Assembly (NCBI RefSeq): GCF_000160875.1
Contig: NZ_GG700805.1
Span: 463,319 to 481,837 of the forward strand
DNA length: 18,519 bases
Direction: 5' to 3'
Source: Lactobacillus iners DSM 13335
GTDB taxonomy: Bacteria; Bacillota; Bacilli; Lactobacillales; Lactobacillaceae
The notes below the pieces were generated by a model. It ran no database searches and was not told the origin of the DNA. It saw only the letters and a program-made list of their open reading frames with translations. This document shows positions 14,038 to 18,519 of this stretch, in pieces. Position 1 is the stretch's first letter; each line of letters begins with the position of its first letter. Position numbers and translations under genes: made by a program.

Positions 14038-17000
14038 GTTGCTACTGGAAATAATGTAGAAAATGAAAAGATTAATTCTGGTAAAAAAGATACGGATCGT
14101 GCAACAAATGATCACGTCGAACAGCCTAAGAAGAATATCGATGGTGGTCAGTGTTTGTTAGTTAAAGATGGCAAATATGATCAACAACAATGGCAAAATC
14201 AATATAATGAAGAAGCCAGAAATCGTATAGAATCTAAGCAAGCGGTTTATGATTTAGAGGATGAATTGTCACAAGTTTCAGAAGCTAAACGTGCTGAATT
14301 AATTAAAGAGTTGCAGCAACCGCTTTCTACTGAGCAGAGAAAACAAAAAGTTCAAGAAATCAAAAAAACTATTAATAAGATCGTTCAGGATACATTGCCT
14401 AGTGCCAAAAAAGAGGCACATGATAAAGTTCAAAAGATGGAAAATCTAATTGATCCTGATAAAACGCCATATTATAACAAAATTAAACAAGCTAAAAATA
14501 AAAAAGAGCTTCGAGAGATTGAACAACAAGCTGAATTAGAAGCCTTAAAAAAGGAAACAAGCGATTATATTACCTTACAATATAATAATTATCATAGTAA
14601 TGCTGAATTAGATGATAGGCAAAATCAAGAATATAAAAACTGGGCAAACAAAAGGTTGGATCTTTATGCAAAGATTGCATTACACCCAGAAACAGAACTT
14701 TCAAGCGAAGCTGATAAGCATGATTTCAATAAATTAAAAGCAGTTTTAGCCTATGCGAGACGTGCAGCAGATTCCGTTATTACAGGATGGGATACTGATC
14801 AGGATCTTGATCATAACCAAACGATTGATTATTACTCTCATATTTTTGCAGATGGTCATATGACTGACCGTAAGCAGTATATTGCAAATGATTGGAGTAA
14901 AGGAAAGCCGTATAGTGGTCAATTAATTGATCCAAGCAATATTTCTGAACAGATTACTAGACAAGCTGATGGTACTTATGAGTGGCAGGTTTCCTTTAAT
15001 AATAATAATTTAAAAACCGGTAAAGCTCGATTTTATTTCACAGTGCCGAGAGATCAGGAAATTATTGAGGATCAAAACCATGCTATGGAGGTTTATCGTG
15101 ATGGTGATAAGAACCACATGTCTATCACTGCAGCTAATATGCAAGGCTTATCCAGAATAGATGATAAAGCCCAGCAATTAACTAACATGGTGAATCAGAT
15201 AGCAGCTCAGCCTGATTGGGGTTCATTGAAACAAAAATTTGCAATGCGTCATGGTGATACAACTGGAGCTGTGGATCCTGATTGGGATGTGTCTGCTTAT
15301 AGTGGCGGTAACAGGGTTCCAGATAGAAGAGGTTTTTGGATTAATTCCTTCATTGATGGCTACACTTATAATCCCGGATGGCCGAGATCTGGCCAATGTA
15401 AAACATTACAAGGTATTATTTTCGGTTTAAATGATGGTGGGCGTGATCCTAATAAACCTGTTACTCGTCTGATGTTAAATGAAGGCTATGATGTTTCTAA
15501 ACAACCTGAATTTAATGCTAAGGCCCCTAGACAAGTTGGTAAATCGGTTCGTTTGGTAGGAGATGCTTCTGACCGATTATTAGAGCGGATTAATACCATT
15601 CAAAAGCGTCGTGATCTTGTGTTCATGCAAACTATGATAGACAGTGATGCGATGAGCTTTAGATTCTATACTAGAAATGTAGATCCAGCTAAGCGAGGTC
15701 GTGAACATAAAATTGAATCGGTTATGGGCACACGTTCTTTTGAAAGTAATACTAACCATTCTTTAGTAAAATTAGTTGATACTTATGTAAGTGCACAACG
15801 ACCAGAACCCGTATTAACTCAGCCAATTACTGTTCCACTAGGGGTAGAACCTGATGTTAAAGATGGTATTGAAAATCTTCCTGAACAGCAAAAATCTAAT
15901 CGTTTTTCATGGTTAAGCAATAATAAACCTGTTGTTTATGAACTTACTCAAAGTGGAAAACCTGTATTGGGTGAGGCTATTAGTCAAGATGCACATCGTT
16001 CTATTGCTAATATTGATTTGCAAATTCCTGTAAATGTTGTAGGAGTTTTCAAAGAAGGTCAAGATTTCAACACTGTAAAGCAAGGTGTAACACCTGGTCA
16101 TATGATTAGGGTATCCAAGGCGGGAGTGACTGGTGATTTTAAGGCACAAACATTAAATTATGGCTTGTCTATTGATAAAGATGGTAATTTAACAGGTAAG
16201 CCTAAGATAACAGATTGGAAACCTGGTGAATGTCAACGTAAGGTTGTATTAGACCTGACTTTTAATGGTAAAGCAACTCAAGTTCCTATTACTATAGTTC
16301 GTAGCGAACAGGCACCAGCCGTTACTATTTACGAAGGAAATAAGACTGATTTTGCACAAAATCCAGATGGTAACCGTGTAACGAATACTTATAATAACAG
16401 GATTTCTCTTGTGTTTTATAAGGGAGAAAATAAAACATATACAGTAGCTGCAACCGATGATCAGACCATTAAGCAAGCTACATATCAATTAAGTAATAAT
16501 CAACCACTTAGCAAAGATATCAAAGGATTAAAGATTAGTGATCAAGATCAAGTTATTAAGGCTCAAAGCAATAAAAAAGGGGCTAAAACAGATCCTTATC
16601 GCTTTACTATTAGTGGACCTGTAAGTACGGGTAAACATGGAGCAAGTGATTATGTAACACCTGGTCATTATACGCGTCAAATTGTTGCAGTAGATAATGA
16701 AGGTCTCAAGACTACTTACACTTTTGATATTGAAGTGCGTGAAAAAGCTCAAGATGCTCGCTTAGCTGGTAATGAACTTCATCGCACCGTTGGAGATACT
16801 TTCTCTGAGGTTTATCAAAATAAAGCAGATGCCAACCAATTAACAACAGGTACTAAGCCTGCTGGAATAACATGGGGATTTGAAGGAAAAACGCCATTAG
16901 ACATTGTTACAAAAGAGGGTAATCAATACAAACATAGTCGTGCTGGTTATTTCGAATATGTAGCAACAGCCACTTTTAGCGATAACTCAGTAGTAAAAAC

Positions 17001-18519
17001 AACTGGTGAGAAAGATCATGAGCACGTTCGTATTACTGTAAAACCACAAACGCCATCCTTTACTGCTTCGGAATTAAATGAAGCTGGTAATGTGAAGAAC
17101 AAGCAATTGACGATTAATGTCAAAAAAGGTTTACCTAAAGGAGCTGTAGTTACAGTTTACTCAGATCAAGCTGGACAACATGCTATTGGTCATGCCACTG
17201 TAGGTAAGGATGATCAGACAAGTGTTCAAGTGACAGTTTCTAAAGTGCCTGTTGGAAAACTCTATGTACAAACGGCAGTTACTGGACCAGATCAATGTTA
17301 TTTAACTAAACAGCCAGTCACTGTAAAGTCTGATATGGGAGAAGGCACAGCAACTAAACTTGCTGCACAAGCAACATTGACTCTCACGAATAATGGAAAT
17401 GAAACTATTAAGCCATACACTACTGTAGATAATAAGACTAAGACCATTACGATTATAGCTGGTAAGCAATTTGATATTAATGGTGACGTAACAGATAGAA
17501 TAGATGTTATCAAAGATACTGTGGTTCAACCTTCTCATGAAAATGAAGGTAAGAGTGCTGAAAGTTGGATGAATCCTGTTGAAAAAGGATCTGATGGAAC
17601 CCAAGCTAAGCGTGACCGCAATTACCAAAAACAATATTCTCAACGTGATAGTAAGCGTGAATCATTAGGTAGTAAAGCAAATCCATATAAAGTTTCTTTA
17701 AGTGGAACAGCACCAGAAAAGATTGGCAAATATTATATTAAATTCCAAACATGGAATGGTGATGATAGAGCTGAAACTACTGAATGGAAAGTTAAAGTTG
17801 TTACTCCTGCTCCTAAATTAGAGGGTGGCTTATTTGGTGGTCGAGAAGAAAGTGCTAAGCATCCATGGTATAATCCAAACGGATATTCCATTAATACTAT
17901 GGTAAGTAAAGGTATTGATCGTTTAACTTACACTGTTACAGATAAAAATGGAAAAATAATTGAGCGTAGTGACAAATTAGATGATAATTTTGTCATACAC
18001 GAAGACTTATACAAAAATGCTGACGGTAGTTATCGTGAAAATGAAGATTTTACCTTAACTATTGCGGCTAACAAATATGATAATGGTGATGAAGCAGAAT
18101 GCTGCCTACCGACTGTTAAGACTGTTAAGTTTCAGTGGAAAGATTTCGATATACCAACTTTTACACGTGATGAAAAGCGTAAAGGAACTATTATCTATAT
18201 CAATGGTAAAGAAAAAGGCTTTATTCCTGATGGAAAACAGGGTGAACAAGGTAAACAGGGTCAAGCAGGAAAAAATGGAACCTCAGTTACTATTAAGAGC
18301 ATAACTTCAGATAAGTCCGGAAATCATGTAATTACTTTCTCTGATGGCAAGAGTGTAACGGTAGAAAATGGTAAGAACGGTATTAATGGTAAAAATGGTG
18401 AATCATTTATAGATCCACATGTCGATAAAAACGGTGATTTGTATGTCACAGTAGTAGATGCCAATGGTAATAAATCGCAAAAGAAGATTGGCCACGTTAA
18501 AGGTGACAAGGGTGATCCA
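13876..18519 (+). CDS. YSIRK surface protein with helical N-terminal region and collagen-like segments, 5' part
   Basis: I translated 1548 codons from the ATG at 13876 to the right edge and found no stop, so this is the N-terminal part of a large protein. Residues 1-54 are a YSIRK-type signal peptide (FGIRKLAIG at 22-30, cleavage near VQANA). Residues ~96-300 are rich in Lys, Glu and Gln and look helical or coiled-coil (ELIKELQQPLSTEQRKQKV, KKELREIEQQAELEALKK), somewhat like three-helix binding modules. Residues ~300-635 form a non-repetitive, Trp- and Asp-rich region, perhaps the binding head. Residues ~636-1440 are beta-rich, with VDNEGLKTTYTFDIEV and other Ig-like strands. From ~1455, short Gly-X-Y runs (GEQGKQGQAGKNG) alternate with a compact unit (VTIKSITSDKSGNHVITF). 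The anchor should be downstream of the window. It differs in sequence from the giant protein except in the leader and promoter. Ligand and function are unknown. Confidence 0.93.
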   Translation, partial: MGISKNNLQNKLQQEARQVPHFGIRKLAIGTASVLLSTSLYFGAMGRLVQANANVATGNNVENEKINSGKKDTDRATNDHVEQPKKNIDGGQCLLVKDGKYDQQQWQNQYNEEARNRIESKQAVYDLEDELSQVSEAKRAELIKELQQPLSTEQRKQKVQEIKKTINKIVQDTLPSAKKEAHDKVQKMENLIDPDKTPYYNKIKQAKNKKELREIEQQAELEALKKETSDYITLQYNNYHSNAELDDRQNQEYKNWANKRLDLYAKIALHPETELSSEADKHDFNKLKAVLAYARRAADSVITGWDTDQDLDHNQTIDYYSHIFADGHMTDRKQYIANDWSKGKPYSGQLIDPSNISEQITRQADGTYEWQVSFNNNNLKTGKARFYFTVPRDQEIIEDQNHAMEVYRDGDKNHMSITAANMQGLSRIDDKAQQLTNMVNQIAAQPDWGSLKQKFAMRHGDTTGAVDPDWDVSAYSGGNRVPDRRGFWINSFIDGYTYNPGWPRSGQCKTLQGIIFGLNDGGRDPNKPVTRLMLNEGYDVSKQPEFNAKAPRQVGKSVRLVGDASDRLLERINTIQKRRDLVFMQTMIDSDAMSFRFYTRNVDPAKRGREHKIESVMGTRSFESNTNHSLVKLVDTYVSAQRPEPVLTQPITVPLGVEPDVKDGIENLPEQQKSNRFSWLSNNKPVVYELTQSGKPVLGEAISQDAHRSIANIDLQIPVNVVGVFKEGQDFNTVKQGVTPGHMIRVSKAGVTGDFKAQTLNYGLSIDKDGNLTGKPKITDWKPGECQRKVVLDLTFNGKATQVPITIVRSEQAPAVTIYEGNKTDFAQNPDGNRVTNTYNNRISLVFYKGENKTYTVAATDDQTIKQATYQLSNNQPLSKDIKGLKISDQDQVIKAQSNKKGAKTDPYRFTISGPVSTGKHGASDYVTPGHYTRQIVAVDNEGLKTTYTFDIEVREKAQDARLAGNELHRTVGDTFSEVYQNKADANQLTTGTKPAGITWGFEGKTPLDIVTKEGNQYKHSRAGYFEYVATATFSDNSVVKTTGEKDHEHVRITVKPQTPSFTASELNEAGNVKNKQLTINVKKGLPKGAVVTVYSDQAGQHAIGHATVGKDDQTSVQVTVSKVPVGKLYVQTAVTGPDQCYLTKQPVTVKSDMGEGTATKLAAQATLTLTNNGNETIKPYTTVDNKTKTITIIAGKQFDINGDVTDRIDVIKDTVVQPSHENEGKSAESWMNPVEKGSDGTQAKRDRNYQKQYSQRDSKRESLGSKANPYKVSLSGTAPEKIGKYYIKFQTWNGDDRAETTEWKVKVVTPAPKLEGGLFGGREESAKHPWYNPNGYSINTMVSKGIDRLTYTVTDKNGKIIERSDKLDDNFVIHEDLYKNADGSYRENEDFTLTIAANKYDNGDEAECCLPTVKTVKFQWKDFDIPTFTRDEKRKGTIIYINGKEKGFIPDGKQGEQGKQGQAGKNGTSVTIKSITSDKSGNHVITFSDGKSVTVENGKNGINGKNGESFIDPHVDKNGDLYVTVVDANGNKSQKKIGHVKGDKGDP
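18241..18519 (+). repeat. Collagen-like Gly-X-Y segments alternating with a short module
   Basis: GEQGKQGQAGKNG (18241-18279), GKNGINGKNGES (about 18370-18405) and KGDKGDP at the edge (18499-18519) have Gly at every third residue. Between them are two short beta-type units with ITFSDGKSVTV and LYVTVVDANGN. The pattern looks like the start of a longer array that continues beyond the window. Confidence 0.7.

Noticed and set aside
15239..15430. Short plus-strand frame in the third surface-protein gene
   Set aside because: It lies out of frame within the 1548-codon open frame, which has leader, ribosome-binding site and recognisable modules.

Overview
The window is a low-GC, Gram-positive surface-protein locus, most likely from a Lactobacillus of the acidophilus group (gasseri, johnsonii or iners type). 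This rests on two YSIRK-type signal peptides, LPQTG/LPQSG sortase anchors, MucBP and Rib/alpha-like modules, AT-rich codon use and AGGAG ribosome-binding sites. The species is not certain. All genes read left to right on the + strand.

Layout: (1) 1-1240, the 3' end of a mucin-binding-type adhesin: three MucBP-like repeats, a Pro/Glu/Lys/Gln wall-spanning tract and an LPQSG anchor, followed by a rho-independent terminator. (2) 1427-1813, a small TM2-domain membrane protein with its own promoter. (3) 2049-13430, a giant (3793-residue) YSIRK/LPQTG surface protein. It has a unique N-terminal region, Ig-like and Rib/alpha-like modules, six short Rib-like modules and ten tandem 85-residue repeats with very similar DNA. 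(4) 13876 to the right edge, the first 1548 codons, without a stop, of another YSIRK surface protein. It has a helical N-terminal region, a long beta-rich region and the start of collagen-like Gly-X-Y segments.

The most striking feature is between the genes. The giant gene and the next gene are each preceded by nearly the same 67-bp element (61 of 67 positions identical, no gaps). It contains a run of exactly 11 G between a TTGAAA -35-like box and a TAAAAT or TAGAAT -10-like box. In this reading the G run lies in the promoter spacer, so slippage would change the -35/-10 distance (19 bp as sequenced, 17 bp with nine G). This is the layout of a phase-variable promoter, as known for Neisseria porA. 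A terminator block is also duplicated upstream of each G run, so the giant gene sits between direct repeats and could be lost or exchanged by recombination.

Together the locus looks like an adhesin island with three sources of variation: possible on/off switching by the G runs, length change by the internal repeats, and cassette loss through the flanking repeats. The switching and recombination are inferred from sequence layout and not shown directly.
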